Shown here piece after piece: positions 1-13,323 of a DNA stretch of 64,000 bases; position 1 is the first letter of the stretch, and every line of letters begins with the position of its first letter. The DNA lies in contig NC_092183.1 in assembly GCF_043641665.1 (NCBI RefSeq), positions 14,032,001-14,096,000 of the forward strand, given 5' to 3'. Origin of the DNA: Enoplosus armatus. Its lineage: Eukaryota; Chordata; Actinopteri; Centrarchiformes; Enoplosidae. The translations under genes and the position numbers were made by a program. A model generated the notes under the pieces. It made no database searches. It was given only the letters and a program-made list of their open reading frames with translations, and was not told the origin of the DNA.

Positions 1-268
1 AACACAGCATGCATAAGTAGATTCAAATTAGCACGAGAATATTTATCCTCCCAATCATACAGTGCAATGCAAAAATGTCTATACCCCTGTTTATAACATG
101 AGCAATTTCTGAAACTTCCTTTTCCTTTTTAATACTTTCTAAAATCATTCTGGCACAATAAGTTGAAAAACTCAAGGACTGCACACACCTTTTGTTAAGC
201 TCTAATTGCACTTGAATGATAAATTATGAATAGATAATTTAATATATTTATGGCAGATTGAGCTTTAC

Positions 269-404
269 CTTTACAAAGGTGTTAACAGCCATGATAGCCA
301 TGTCTGGTTGACTCTTGGCATAGTTCATCAGGTAGAGGTAGACCAGCTTCTTCAGCTCCAGGTTGTCAGTCTGCATGCAGTTCACAACATCTGGGAACAG
401 AGCG
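269..404 (-). CDS. ap1b1: ap1b1 exon 4
   Basis: Encodes [20 protein letters not shown] and on to [11 protein letters not shown], near-invariant trunk helices. Acceptor CCTTCAG, donor GTAAAG. Ends in phase 0 at the last ap1b1 exon inside the window. Confidence 0.95.
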
Positions 405-3400
405 CTGAAGGAGGGACAAGGTGTTATGTGCCTGCTGTCTCAAAATGGAAGGTGATGTGTTACAGTACTTGTTTCTGACATTATGTCCCCTGGCTCACCT
501 GACATCCTTGCCAACTGTCATAGATGCAATGACCTTCTTCACAGCCTCCTTCTTCTTCTCCTTCTTATCACTGTTTAGCTCTGCCTTGAGCTCAAAGATC
601 TCCCCTGAACACACAAGAGACAAAAGGGAATCACACATCATGTAGTCCATTTGTGATGTAGGCCGTGGAAAAGAGGACTGTGAAGCATTGGCCTCTTTTC
701 ACAAATCACAATGTGCAAACTGAAAAGCGGATACACTGGCATACAATGTACAGTGTTCCCTTATCTAACCCCTCATAAACTACAGCATGGGGACATTGAC
801 AGCCGCAGCTATTTCTGATACTGGTGGGTGGTATTGGTTGTCAGGGGGCACATGCCACAAGCAGCCATCTTGATTAGAGAGCATGAGTGATTTAAAAAAA
901 AAATAAAAAATCTAAAACAAAAACGTGTCCATATCTTGATGTTTTTATTTAGCAATGAGTTAGCACATAACTGATTTTGGTGACTAAGGAGAAATTTCCA
1001 ATAGCTGCTGCACGCTATAAGCCTTCCAGAGGTCCAGTGACAGAAAGCTTTTATCATAAAGCTGCAGCAGGACGTCTTCTTCTGGCATTATTAGTAGCTG
1101 AACAGCAGCAGACTTACAGCTCCGATAACATGGCAAATGGGGGTGCGCAAGTCAGATTACACGACTGTTGATGAGTGGGGCTGGGCCATTATTCACTATG
1201 ATCTTTAATCAACTTTCAAAAACAAAACTTTGTATTGGGGTTCTTGTTTTTTTTGTGGAAGTGGAACACAGCTCAATGCACTAAATATCAATTTGTTAAC
1301 AGTATCGTATTGTGATATATATCAATAAAAAAAAATATTCTTATTAATACCATAAACTGATTTCAACCACAATGCCGAGCCAAACTTGTGGGTATTGTTG
1401 GACAGGTGGTAAAGATAAGTGAGCGTGTCACCTGCTGATCTCTATGGTTATGAGATGCCAATCATTTTCCGAGCATTGTGACTAAAACGTACAATGATAT
1501 GTATACCTAGGTTTATTAAACTGTTATTAAACTTTATCCTGAATGTGTTAAACTGTGAGTGTAGGTATTGAGTAAAGCATCATGTCATCATGTGTGTCTC
1601 TCATGAAGGACGACAAAGAAGTTGTTTTTTTTGTTGCTTTGCACAAAACTGAAATAGACTCAACTTTATGCATTTTACTTTTCAGTGCAGTGTCACTATA
1701 AAAACACACACTGTCAACTTTGGGCTTAACTTTGAGTCTACCTACTTAGAGTTTCCCACGCATTACCAACCGCTAATCACTGCCAATCTCCTTCAAGATG
1801 TTAGCAACAGACTGCACACACCAACATCGGGCAGATGCACAGAAAAAAAAAAACAGATACCGAAAGAAGCATGCTCTTATGTCTCGAGCAATCTTAACAA
1901 ACATAAGGAGTCTATACACTCATAAGCATCTATTTGCATCTTCCAAGCCTGGTGTGTGGGCACATGCACAGCTCTGGGTTGTGTGAGAAGGCACAGCAGC
2001 TCAATATGTTTCATCTGATTTACAATAACCAGAACTGTTCAGTTCTTGGCAACAATGTCGACTCGACGCAGGGTGATAACATCTTAGGTTCAATTTCTTT
2101 CAAGGTCAAGCTAGGTCAATAAGGTTTTGGTAATGTGTAAATACATGAAACAACTCAAACTTTAACATAATATGCATTCATGTCTCGAGGACCTCTAAAA
2201 TCTTAATTGAGTAAGCATCTTTGGCTTCATAGAGTGAATGATAATGAACGTGCCTTGCATCATGCTTCTGTGAATATATCCAATTTAATTTTTCTGCAAC
2301 CAAGCTGAACAGCTTTGAATTAATTGGACTACATTAACAACCTAAAAAACAAGTTCAGGTCTCCCTTTGCAGAGATAATAATTATGCACCACACAGTTTA
2401 CCATCAATAAAGCACCTGCTTAAAAACAATGCATGGATGCAATCTTATGAATTAATAAAGAGTAAGCTATCAGACCTTTCTTGGTAGTGGTGAAGTACTT
2501 GGAGTCCGTCATCTTGGATCCAAATTGTCGATTCTCCTGCAAAAGGGTGAGAAAGATGATTGTGAAATATTTTCCTGAGTGGAAACTCTGAGCATCATGA
2601 GAGCAACAGGAAATACTAGAAGTGCAAGCACAGGGAAATAAAGGGAATTCCTGTCTTCTCCTGAACAAATGGCAGTGATCTATTGCAAAAGAAAACAATG
2701 GTTTTTGCTAAGAAAACAGACACTAATATCTCCTCTTTAAACATGAATCTTCTTGGTCAGCATGTATGTGGCCAACAATATCGCTTTTACTCAGTCAACT
2801 TCAAATGTTTTCTGCAGCATGTAACTACATGTATTTCCTGTAGCTGATTTCCACTCTTGACCCAGCACCTCTTGGTGAAAGATCTTCTACCATTTACACA
2901 ACAATACTTCCTGCTATAAAATTTGAGCAATGGTGTTCAAGTTAAAGGGCATGCTGCTCAATTTAGCCCAAAAGAAAGGAACAGAAATTCAGATTAAGAA
3001 GTGAAACATTCTCCTGCTATAGGGAAAATAAAACCGAGATTTACTCAAAAACCTGACATTATGTTTCTTATGAACTGTAGTGTACTTTAAAGAAACATAT
3101 GGCTTTTTAATGACAACACACCGATAGTGCTGAGAATTGTTTTTTTTACTGGGGGGTCATCATATCATGATTACGATACTTCATTACCATAATACAAATA
3201 TTGACGTAGTCACTGGCAGTTGCCTATACTTAATGAAACAGACAATTATTATGGATAATAATGTCATTGGCCTTTCAATAATTCGACTGACTTCCCATTC
3301 AATTAGATAGTATTGTAAATAGCCCTTTGACAGATGAGAACTTTCCTTGATCATAACCTATACCTCAATATATCGCGAACAGTGTGTTAATAATAATGAA

Positions 3401-4065
3401 CACTGCCTTTATCAGTCGGGATATAACATTAATACTGCTATTAGCTATATTTTAAATACCGTTTAATTTAATGAAACTTGATGCTAGCAGAGTTATCTGA
3501 TACCAAGTCTAAATAATGGCAGAGGCCCATCAGTTATTAACGTTAACGTGCTATTAGTAACAATGAACCGAGTCGACAAAAATAACAGTTTCATTAATCG
3601 AAACATGTCAGTTTCATTCATCATTAAGCTTCTGGTAGCTGTCAACATCAGACACAGCTACAAGTTGAACAAATACGATGCGTTAACACAACCGACGATG
3701 TAGCTAGCAAGACGATTTATAGCTGATTACAGTACGTTTGTACGATAATTCACGCTGCTACCATGTCATACTGACACTGAACTAATAGTGTGTTCTTAAC
3801 AGTTTCCACGCTAACAATATTAGTACTTCCCACTAGCCGGAATAGGAATAGCTTAGCTAAAAAGTAGAGGAAAGGTTCGCTAGATGGCTAGCATCAGGCT
3901 ACCGTGACGTTAACGTTAGCATAACTGGCTCGAGTGTGTACACTTGAGCTGGCAGAAAACTAAAATATGTGACGGTAACGTCAAGTTGGTTAAATTAGTG
4001 CAGACAGTTCTGCCATTAACGATCGATCAATTACTCACGCATAACTGATTCGCCCATTCCTGCAT
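269..4065 (-). CDS. ap1b1: AP-1 complex subunit beta-1, 5' part of gene
   Basis: Beta subunit of the AP-1 clathrin adaptor, which works at the trans-Golgi and endosomes, recruits clathrin and sorts dileucine cargo. Spliced exons 2476..2512, 499..604 and 269..404 give 93 residues of the N-terminal armadillo-like trunk, beginning [20 protein letters not shown]. The TTTKKG insertion and the stretch [16 protein letters not shown] match AP-1 beta rather than AP-2 beta, which as I recall lacks TTK and has IAAMTVGKDVSSLFPD. All junctions are GT/AG and in phase. The gene continues past the left edge, so the rest of the trunk, the hinge and the ear are not in the window. A 5' exon ending at 4039 is mostly untranslated but carries an upstream in-frame ATG at 4065. 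Identity is near certain. Confidence 0.96.
499..604 (-). CDS. ap1b1: ap1b1 exon 3
   Basis: Encodes [20 protein letters not shown] followed by [15 protein letters not shown], the first helices of the trunk. Acceptor GTTCAG, donor GTGAGC. Splits a Gly codon at the start and a Ser codon at the end. Confidence 0.95.
605..2475 (-). other. ap1b1 intron 2
   Basis: AT-rich intron between exons 2 and 3. No further AP-1 beta coding sequence or RNA gene was seen; short open frames on either strand look like chance. Confidence 0.8.
2476..2536 (-). CDS. ap1b1: ap1b1 exon 2 (usual start codon)
   Basis: The exon follows acceptor TTTTGCAG. The usual ATG is at 2512..2510, followed by [11 protein letters not shown] and one base of a Gly codon, then donor GTCTGA. 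The 24 bases before the ATG are open in the same frame. Confidence 0.95.
2537..4038 (-). other. ap1b1 intron 1
   Basis: AT-rich first intron with many stops in all frames. Nothing recognisable inside. Confidence 0.75.
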
Positions 4066-4140
4066 GTTTGCAGCAGTTCGCTGAATGAAACTGGTGCTAA
4101 AGGCTAGCTGTCTGGTGCAGTGTGCCTGTCAGTGTCAGCT
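4039..4140 (-). other. ap1b1: ap1b1 exon 1, 5'UTR with in-frame upstream ATG
   Basis: The exon ends at 4039 with donor GTGAGT (4038..4033). It splices naturally to the acceptor before 2536. The transcription start is not defined; 4140 is a rough limit. An ATG at 4065..4063 is in frame with the usual start in exon 2, with no stop between, so the exon may be partly coding. Confidence 0.65.
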
Positions 4141-5530
4141 AGCGCCTGGCCACTTTTCTAGCTTGCACAGCTGAGACATGACCTTCTAAGTACAGGCTTA
4201 AGGAAGCCTTTGCCGGGATAGTTAAGCTCTTAATCTATCGGCCTGGTTTAAACCTTACCCAACGAATTAGCGTACCTTTTGGAGTTAAAATTAGACTCGC
4301 CACACAATGAATTTGGAGAGAAAATCTCCACAAACACCTTACCGTGACAGGCGTAGTAGGGACTGTGTTGGCCTTCGTCCCCTCCCACTTGATTTACTTC
4401 CGTCTTTCCACAAAATAACGTTTGCGAACAGACAAGCAACGTCAGCTTTCATTCAAAGAGGCTGGCTCATAATTATGGGAGCTAAAGCGGCTCAACTTTC
4501 AACAATATGTTCTTTTCAGCACTTTCCAGAAATGGTTGACTATTTCTTAAGCATAGCACTTGGATGCAGTAGGCTGCATAACAGATCTACTCACCTTTAA
4601 AAGTTGACAACATAAAGATAGTTTACAAAATATTAAATGTAATTTACAGAATAATTTGAATATAAAAGTATCAGTAAAAGTTGTCCAATACAGTTACAGA
4701 AAGCACAAATTAATCAGGTTGTGTAAATACATGGTAATATATTTAGATGCCAGTTTATTTGGTAATGCAGTCAGACACCCTGCAAGTGAATTGCTATTCT
4801 GAGAGGTGTTTCTAATATTTTGTCCATGCCTTGTATATGAATTTACATTGTGTTAAAATTAGAGGTGTTTCTTATATTTTGTCCAGGGTGGAATACATAT
4901 TAGAAACACCTCTGAGTATGAGACAATACTCCACAGCACCACAAAGTACAGCCTCTAAAATGACCATAAAGTTAAATCAAGATTACATTTTTCAACAATA
5001 ATTGAACACTATGACCTTCAAGAAGGAAGGATTTATCGTATGACTGTTGTATTAGACTCCATTCGTTTTAGCTAGGTTATTTTACCAAATAAACTGGCTA
5101 AGTGTAGGTCAAATTGCAAAAATTGCATTGTCTTCCCAACACATGGGCAGATGACCATTTCTCAAGAGAAACAACACCAGTATTTCCGCTCTGCATATGC
5201 TCAAAGACAGGGCAGAGTATATCACATTCAGTTTTGTTGTATTTTTTAACTTCAAACAGCAAAATCTGCACAAAGAGATCATCAGATATCAATCAACTGG
5301 CTGAATGGGATGATTACACACACAGTGTCTTACATCTTAAGCAAGACATTTTGTGTCAACTACAAAAAGTCAGTAAATCACATTGTGAATGAAGAATGTC
5401 ATTATCCATGTTCTCCAACAGGCACTGCTGAACAAAACACCCCCAAATCCAAACCCAATCTGTTCTGCACACTGCTGTACTGCTATTTGAAAAACTGATC
5501 AGAGATCATTCACAAACCTCAGAGGAAAAT
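4141..5530. other. ap1b1 upstream intergenic region
   Basis: Includes the likely ap1b1 promoter flank (4140-4450) and unique AT-rich DNA. A mariner-like inverted-repeat remnant sits at 4798-4920. No coding sequence is supported, and no RASL10A-like GTPase (P-loop, NKxD) was seen. Confidence 0.6.
4798..4920. mobile_element. mariner/Tc1-like terminal repeat remnant (MITE)
   Basis: A 25-bp unit starting GAGGTGTTTCTAATATTTTG occurs at about 4800-4825 and again, slightly diverged, at 4861-4885. An inverted copy lies at 4897-4917 (TATTAGAAACACCTCTGAG). The arrangement looks like a small non-autonomous element or fused terminal repeats. The motif resembles teleost mariner termini as I remember them; no transposase is present. 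Confidence 0.6.
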
Positions 5531-8323
5531 ATTTATTACAAGAACAACTTGACAGCATTTTCAACTTCAAAAAACAGTGAAATGTTGCAGTATTGCTATG
5601 TCATACATACAAATTCCACAATGTCAAGCAATCTGAACATTTAACTTAAGTTTTAGTGAAAACAACATTAGCAAACATGAAATTGTCTGATCATGAACAT
5701 TCAGATTTCGCTGATTAGGGATAGAGAGAAGGAGAGAGAGTTTCATGAAATTTGCAAAGTTGTGCGGGACAAAGAGCAGATTATTAACGACAATCACTCT
5801 TTTTGTGATTGATAACCAAATGTAATGGCATGTATATATGAAGTCACAGTTCACATAACTGGTAGATTTTAAACGCCGGTTGCTCACAATGGAAATGTCT
5901 TCAAATAAGCCAAAACAAATTTAAATTTAAAACAATTAGAATACATGTAAAAATCTGTTTATACAGGAGAAACTGATAACCGACTACATATTGGATCAAT
6001 GTAGCTCTAACAATACTGATACACCATAAATTATTTGTAGCAATGAGGAGTCAGTATTAAATCAAATTACTTTATCTCTGAATATTGCAAAACAGCCCAA
6101 ATATGTTTAGTTTGTCTGTAGGGTCAACATATCTAACGGATTATGTCTCTTTACAGTGTACTGTTGAGGAAACTGAATCATCTTCTACATGTTCCCTAAA
6201 AACTTACAGCTCACTTAACAGTACCTGGGACACAGATGTCACTTGGGCCCAATGAGACTTAATTTCATAAATAAATAAATTAGACCAACATCCCTCCCCT
6301 CTTCACTCCAATTCTGTACATATTCTCATACAGTATGTACACAAAAATATGCACACTCTTTTTTTTTTTCTCTAGCCTATTCACTGTGTCAGTGTCCGGC
6401 AAAAAGATGTTATCCACAAATGCTGGGTCTTTCTTTTTTGCTGACATTGCCTCCACAGTCTCTCTGGGAGAGATGTATTGAAACAATCATAAACACGTCG
6501 AAAACAAATGTCCATCAACTTCTCTTAATTGACACCAGGATGTTTTTGGAGCTTTCTGCAGGGCACTGACACTACAATTCCCACTTTCAAATACATTTTA
6601 CAAAGTCCACACCTGTTAAATACCAAAAACAGAAGTACTATAGCTGGGGTCTGGCCTCTCATACTCTTGACAACTGTGCAAGAGCCTCACAAGAGAACCC
6701 TAATATCCAGTTACAGTATCTATTATTCATGGAGACACTCAAGTCAAAATCATTCTTCATCCATCAAACTTCACCTCATAATACCTTTATTATTGGCTCT
6801 AATCAGCACCAGAACACGTCATTCAAAAAGTATGGAAGAAAGGGTACTGTGTCTGGAAAACAGTATCTCCCTTTACTGTGAATAAAACATGTCTTTCTTT
6901 AGCCACTAGGTGTCACCATAGATTGTGCCATGTCTTTGAAATCCATCTGCAAAGTAGGTTATCTGTTTCAAAACAACTAATAGGATTCAGAGGCAATAAA
7001 TTATATATCTTCATCATGAGTTGCACACCTACATCAAGTATAATTTAATTAAATATAATTAAAATTGGCAATGTTCCTCACTTTTTTCCACATTCAGACT
7101 CAAACTCTCCAATTTCTATTATCATCAACAGTTAATGATGGCAATGTAGTGTTACCAAATAGATCTTAGTGATGTTGAGCGAAAACATTCAAAAACTAAT
7201 CTGCGAATAAATCTTAAGGCAAAGGGAATTGTCAAGGCATTTCCAACACCAATATTGCATAGCTAAGGCAGCACAGAACTGATTACAGTGAATATGTACA
7301 TTAAACTGTATAGTCAATGCCTCTTTATATACAAAATACCCACATCTATTAGTGAGCACATCAACATGTATTTACACATTCATCCCCCAAAGCGTTTGAC
7401 TTTTGTATATATGTAGCATTGTATATTCCAGAGTACAGTTTGGTCAGAAGAAGAGCTCTCAACATTTCTGTTCAGTGACAATGACACAAAGTAATACAAC
7501 CTTCACTGCTCCTCATATTTTTACACTTAATCCACTTAAAAGTTGAAATATAGTTAAAATGATTTACTGCATTAAACATAATCTTGAAAACCTGTAACAC
7601 ATTAAGCATTTAAAAACAAATGTTATCTATCTCGACTACATCAATTGTTGTGTAAAGGTGACATCAGACATTAATAACAGCAGACAACTGTACAGAGATT
7701 GGTAGTGCATGTAGTGTTCCTAAAGTCAAAGGAATGATGGGGGTACCTTTGTTACCTATTAGTATATTGTGAATATGAGTATAATGAGACATATATGAAG
7801 ACAACTAATGTGGAGAGACTGAATATCACAGTCATACCAGTATTTTGACTATCAAGGCAAGCAGAGACGCTGTGGCAAACCACAAGAGGGAGCCAATCCA
7901 TCTGACTAAAGGTTTAGTGTTTACGCTGTTTCTGGAGTTGCAGCTTTAAATCCCTGGCACTTTACCATGCCCCTCAGTGGGGCATATGGCATCACATATG
8001 CTCTCTCTCTATCTCTCTGTATCAACCATGAGAATTTCACAAGTGTCCTGCAAAACAAAAAACACCTTATGATTGGCAAAAGCATCCCCATGCACACATT
8101 AGAATTACAGTAAAAGTAATATTAAAGACCATTCCTTTGGTAATAAATAATTTGGCTTGAGTGCAAAGTAAAAGCAACGCGAACCCCCTGCAGTTATTCA
8201 GGGGAGAAACTAAGTGAAAAAGGAGTGTTAGACATGCAATGAAAACAGTCTATAGCCCAGTCTTTTCTCTTTTTTTTACACAGTAGTCAAAGTTCATGAC
8301 AACAACCCCCTGTGCCATTTGTG
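5531..8323 (-). other. probable gas2l1 3'UTR and downstream DNA
   Basis: Non-coding AT-rich DNA directly after the gas2l1 stop. Reverse-strand AATAAA hexamers occur at 6791..6786 and 5537..5532. If the distal one is used, the 3'UTR would be about 2.8 kb. No open frame with recognisable similarity was found. Confidence 0.4.
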
Positions 8324-10388
8324 CTACATCCAAGCTTCAGTGTCCAGGCTCCCTGACTGTCCAGGGTAGGAGCAATCTTTGTTGCCCATGGCTGGGGAAC
8401 GTGGTTGAGGATGGATCATGTCTGCGAAGGCCTGGTGCAGGCTCTTGCATGTGGCTGGACGACCAGTAGAATGCGAGCTCTGAGGAGACAGCGGTGGGGT
8501 GTGGCATGGGGAAAGCGTGTCGTGAGCCTGTAGATCTCTGTAGCTGACTGGTGTGGGGATACGTGAGGGGCCGTTTTCTGGTCTGTTGTCAGTGCGAGGC
8601 CTGATCCTGCCTCTCAGTTTGTGCTTTGAGATAGGGCCTACCCTGTCTGACTTCTTTTGCCCTCTCTTAGTCTGCAGCACTTCTCCATCTGTGTCCCCAT
8701 TGGCCAGGGGTGAAGATGGTGGGGGGGATTCAGAGCGGGATTCACTCAGGCTGAAGCACATGGAAGAGTTTTCACTAGAGGAATCCTGAAAGGAGCAGTC
8801 CTCAGAGGGGGGAAGGGGTACAGGTGATGGACAAGCCTCTGGGGGCGGGAGGTCATCACTGCCGTCACCATTTTCTAAGTCATAAGGTAAATTGGGCTGG
8901 TGATTCTCCAGAGGAACATCTCCTTCAGGCCCTGTGCCCCAACCAAGCTGACCCTGCTGACCTGTCAGCCCTCCTGTGGGAGGAAAACCACCGTGGTCTC
9001 CATTCATATTCCTACAGTTGAAAGCCGGTTGTGGCGGGACCTGATTCATCAATCTGTCTGACTCTGTCTCTCCAAGACTAGGCAGGGAAGATGGAAGTTC
9101 CTTCTCCTCTATGGAGCTAGAGATGGCTGGGAGCTTCTTGAGACCACGCTCCCCCCAGTGCTCAGGCTGTCCTTGACCAAAGTTGTGTGGTCCTCCAAAA
9201 TTGTGTCCATAAAGTAAATTTATGGGGTCCTCCAGTGGGAAGTGACGAGGATTAGTTCTCTTGGATTCCCTGAGGTCAGGCAGAGTTCCGATCTTTGTCC
9301 CTACATTCAGGGAGGAGGAGGAGGAGTTAGAAGAGGAATAGGCAGAGTCAGTGACATTAGGATCAGTGGGTGCTGGTACTGAATGTGTCACGGCTCCCTG
9401 CAGGGTCACTCCTCCTGGGGCTCTGCTAGAGACTCCTCTGGCCTGCTGTGTATTGGCCAGAAACTCAGCCTCAAAGCTGCGATACAGGTCCTGCTCCCTC
9501 TGGGGGTCTAGCATTGGCAGCATCTGGAAGCCAAGGCCCAGTCCTTCCTCCTCGGACTCCTGGTGCTCCAGGCCAGACCAGTTCCTATGGTGGCCTCGCC
9601 CAGCAGAGCGAGGGCCTTGTATCGTCCGAGGGGAGCGGCCAGCATGATGGTGACGGGGAGATGAGTGCGGTGAACGTCGACCTCCTGAGGTGACTGGTGG
9701 CAGTAGTCTGCCTTTTCCTATGGAGGGTGAGCGAGGGGCAGGAGGTCTGGGAGTAGTTATAGTCTTCTTGCTGGGGCCGCTGTTGTTGTTCTGGACCCCT
9801 TTAATAGGTGAGTTAGAGCACGAGGACGACTGCCTCTTGGTGAACCCACCACCTAATCTGGGAGAGGATGGGGGTACTTGTTTGGCCCTAAGGTCCTCTC
9901 GTCTGTCTGGGGGTGGGGGCTGAGGTTCTCTGTAGCAGGAAGCGGGTCCTGGGCTGGCATCACTTGACCGTGTACGGCTCTGTAACTTACTCTGGCTGTG
10001 GGAACGTGGAGCATGGAGCCTCCTCGGGCCCTCATTTCCGAGGGAGCGGCCCCTCTCTGTGCGGGATGTTCGTGATCCATCAGAGGATCCTTGTGGTGGG
10101 TTGGGTTTGAGTATTGGAGCGAGAGCACGTTCCCGAGACTGGCTGCGTGCACGGGGCAGGGAGGGACGCAGGGATGGGGTCTGATTTCCAGCTCCGGTCC
10201 TCTCAATCAAATGCTTCCCCTCCTTGCGATTGACAAGCAGGACTACCTCTTCACCAGAGCGCCGTGAGGCACCACCAAGAGAGTACCGTGCCCCTCCTCC
10301 TCCTCCTCCTCCTCCCTTGGAGGAGGCTGTAGAGGAGTCACTGTCTCCAGACAGACGTCTTGTCACTGGCAACTTTGTCTCCTTATTC
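8324..10388 (-). CDS. gas2l1: gas2l1 terminal coding exon (disordered tail)
   Basis: 687 codons plus TAG (8326..8324). The acceptor is CATTGAAG before 10388; it is the only nearby AG that continues the frame ([19 protein letters not shown]). [10 protein letters not shown] matches the human RRYSGDSDSS region. The SRIPTP motif lies 80 residues from the end, and the protein ends in WM like human GAS2L1. Confidence 0.92.
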
Positions 10389-13290
10389 CTTCAATGTAGG
10401 GAGGAAACAAAGAGTCATTTATGTGTATAATAATATCATATACTTGGTGTTGTAGATTTTCTAACCCAACACGTAGCACTGCCCATTCTCAACCAGACAC
10501 CTCGCCACTGTCACGCACCAGTAGCATTAGGTTTAACTGTATAATCAGCTCCTGGAGTGAACTCACTTACAGGAAGAACAAACCTTGAGTACAGATCAAT
10601 AGAATGTGTATTGTAAATTGGACATTTACAGACCCTGTAGAGGCTGTGTTATTTGTTTAATTATGATGATTACACCTGATATCTCATAATTTTATGTGTA
10701 GAAAAGAAAATAGAATTTGGCCTGTTTTTCAACTTATCGTGATAGAGCATATTGGGACAAGGTTTTTACAAATATTTCTGTGGTAACTAAAACATTTAAA
10801 GCATCAGAAAACACTGTATAAGTTGTTGTCTAGAGTCGATGCATTACAAGACCCATCAGTCAATTTAGGAATGACAGCATGCCCACAGGTTTTGCCTTTA
10901 ATTAGTGTTTTATTCCACAGGACTTCTAAAGTTATCCTCAGAAATTAGATTTGTATATATTCAGGCATGGTAATTTACCTGCTTGGAGACCACCTGTTGA
11001 CCTACTTCCCAAGTTAGCTGTGACCAGTTGTCTAGGGATAGTTGTCAGATTAGTCTTTATCTAGTCTGGCGCACTTGAAAGGGGATGCCCCACCCACACA
11101 GGGTTAATGCGAATGAGCTGTTGCCTTGACGTCTGGTCTGATCCATCGCTCAGCACAGAAATGAGCCACACATTGGCTAGAAGCCAAAGTAAACCAAAAT
11201 TCAGCTCCAAATTGTGTTAAACAATGGCGCCTTCACACTCTGACATATAGGGACGGTATGTGATGAACGAAACCTTTTACCGGAGCATAAGCAGATCTTA
11301 TTGTCTTTATATCCCTTTGAAAGAGCCACGTATAACGGCCTTAACATGCCACTACTCTGGCTCTGATGCCACCAGCCTGATCGCTACTCTATCACTGACA
11401 TGCCACTTCAGAAGCATATCAAACTGATGTGTGGTTTCATCTGTCACTGGCTTCATACTAATTGAGACCATCTGTTTGCTATGGCAATAGACGAAAGGCT
11501 TGAGCAACAGTTTGCACAGAGTCACAGCCATCTTTAGGCAGTGGACGGTCTAATTAACTGAACTGAGAGTAGAGGAGGGAACATGTTTGGTGTCTACCTT
11601 GTGACCACTAGGAGGTGCTGTAGGGTGGCTGTGTGAGACAGATTTACCAGAGCAATGTCACCTGAGATTAGACAAATCTGCTCTGGTCTAATCTGTGGTT
11701 TCCTGGCATGTGTATTTGTTGTGTATATTCCCAATTCTTTGTGTATGTGTGTGTGTGTGTGTTTGTGTGCCTTTCTGTCTGCCTGCTCGTCTGTGGGCAC
11801 AAAAGAGCAAGCAGCAAAATCTGAATGTGGCCTGCCAGGCTACTTGAGAGAGATTAATTTCTTATCATGGTAACACACTTATCCCAACACTTATCCGCAC
11901 ACTAGCATAGACACACACACTAACCTGAGAGGATTAAAGTGGCGGGGTTCTGAGCGGTCTCGTGGCGGCCGTGGGAGTAGAGTACGTGCTGCACCGGAGT
12001 CCAGCTCAGTGGAGCCAGAAGGGTTCTGAGAGCGGCCGGGCCGTGTGGAGGAGGAGGCGGCACATGGAGCGGAGGGGGGTTCCAAGGAGCGTCTGTCAGG
12101 AGGTTTGTAAGGTGCGATGCCATCATTTCGCCAGTGTGGACCTGGGCTTGTTGAGCGGGAGGAGTGGGCACTCGAAGACTTGCTATGGCCTCCCTGGCCT
12201 TGGCCGCTGGCTTTAGCCTGGTGGTAGCGGTGGGCTGAGGAGACAGAACAAGTGTTAAGAGTGACCTCTAACCAACATCGTCACACAGCCTGGATAAAAG
12301 TAATTTAGAGGTCCAGAAATATATTATAGCTAACCACGTCAATGTCATCAAGCTCTCAGAAAGCAGCAGCAGATAACATATTCTATGCTTCCCTGAGAGA
12401 TGGACCTTTACTTGTGAAACTAGCCAACCAGAGAAATGCTGATGATCCCACCATTTAGGGAGACCATTTATAGAACACAAAAGGCCTATTTCTGTAATCA
12501 CTTAATACTCTGTGATCTTCAACATGGTCTCTTGTGGTTAAAAATGTAACAGCAATTATGATTTCAGCTAGTGTCAGCTGTCCAGGCCAGACGCTCAGCC
12601 CTTGACATCACCCCTTCAGCAGCAGTTACGGGTAAGGATAAGGAGGGATGGTCTCACCCAGCACCATTATGGGCATGTATCACTGTGCTCTGTGCTGCCA
12701 ATCAAAGTGAGCGTAAACACTGAAAGGTTAGGGCGGGTGTCCAGTTTATAAGCAAAAAAAAAGGCTTTGTGTTGAGATGAGATGCTACACAGATGTGTTG
12801 TGGGATCAGGTAACAGTACGGAGTCAGAGTGACTGCACATTTTCCATTGCAAACATCATTTTGCAGACCTAAATTTCCTGGCTGGAAGTAATCTTTGTCC
12901 GGTTTCAGTATGAAACAGGCAGATTGTTGCTGGGCGATATAACAAATCAGTCAACTACAAAAATAGAATTTAGAATTGCATAAATCATAGTTATATGTCC
13001 AGGCTGAACACATCAGATGCAAATGATTTGTGTATAATCTTAAATGTCTTGTGAGTTATGCAACACCGAGACACAACAATGAAGTGTGTAAGGGGCTGAT
13101 GGTGAATAGGAAGTGACCTCACCAAAAGCAGCACAGCGACACGGGTCATGCTTGTCCAAATAGTGCTCTAATGTGTCCCAGCCCCCTCCAACACGCACCA
13201 TCACATGAGTACGAAGGACCTGAGGGAGGAAGAGAGAAAACAAGGCTTCAATAGATTAACAGTAACAGTAAGTAACATACATTAATCCAA

Positions 13291-13323
<33 letters not shown>

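Noticed and set aside
4307..4600. 97-codon forward open frame upstream of ap1b1
   Set aside because: Could suggest a divergent gene, but the translation has no recognisable feature and no splice partner was found.
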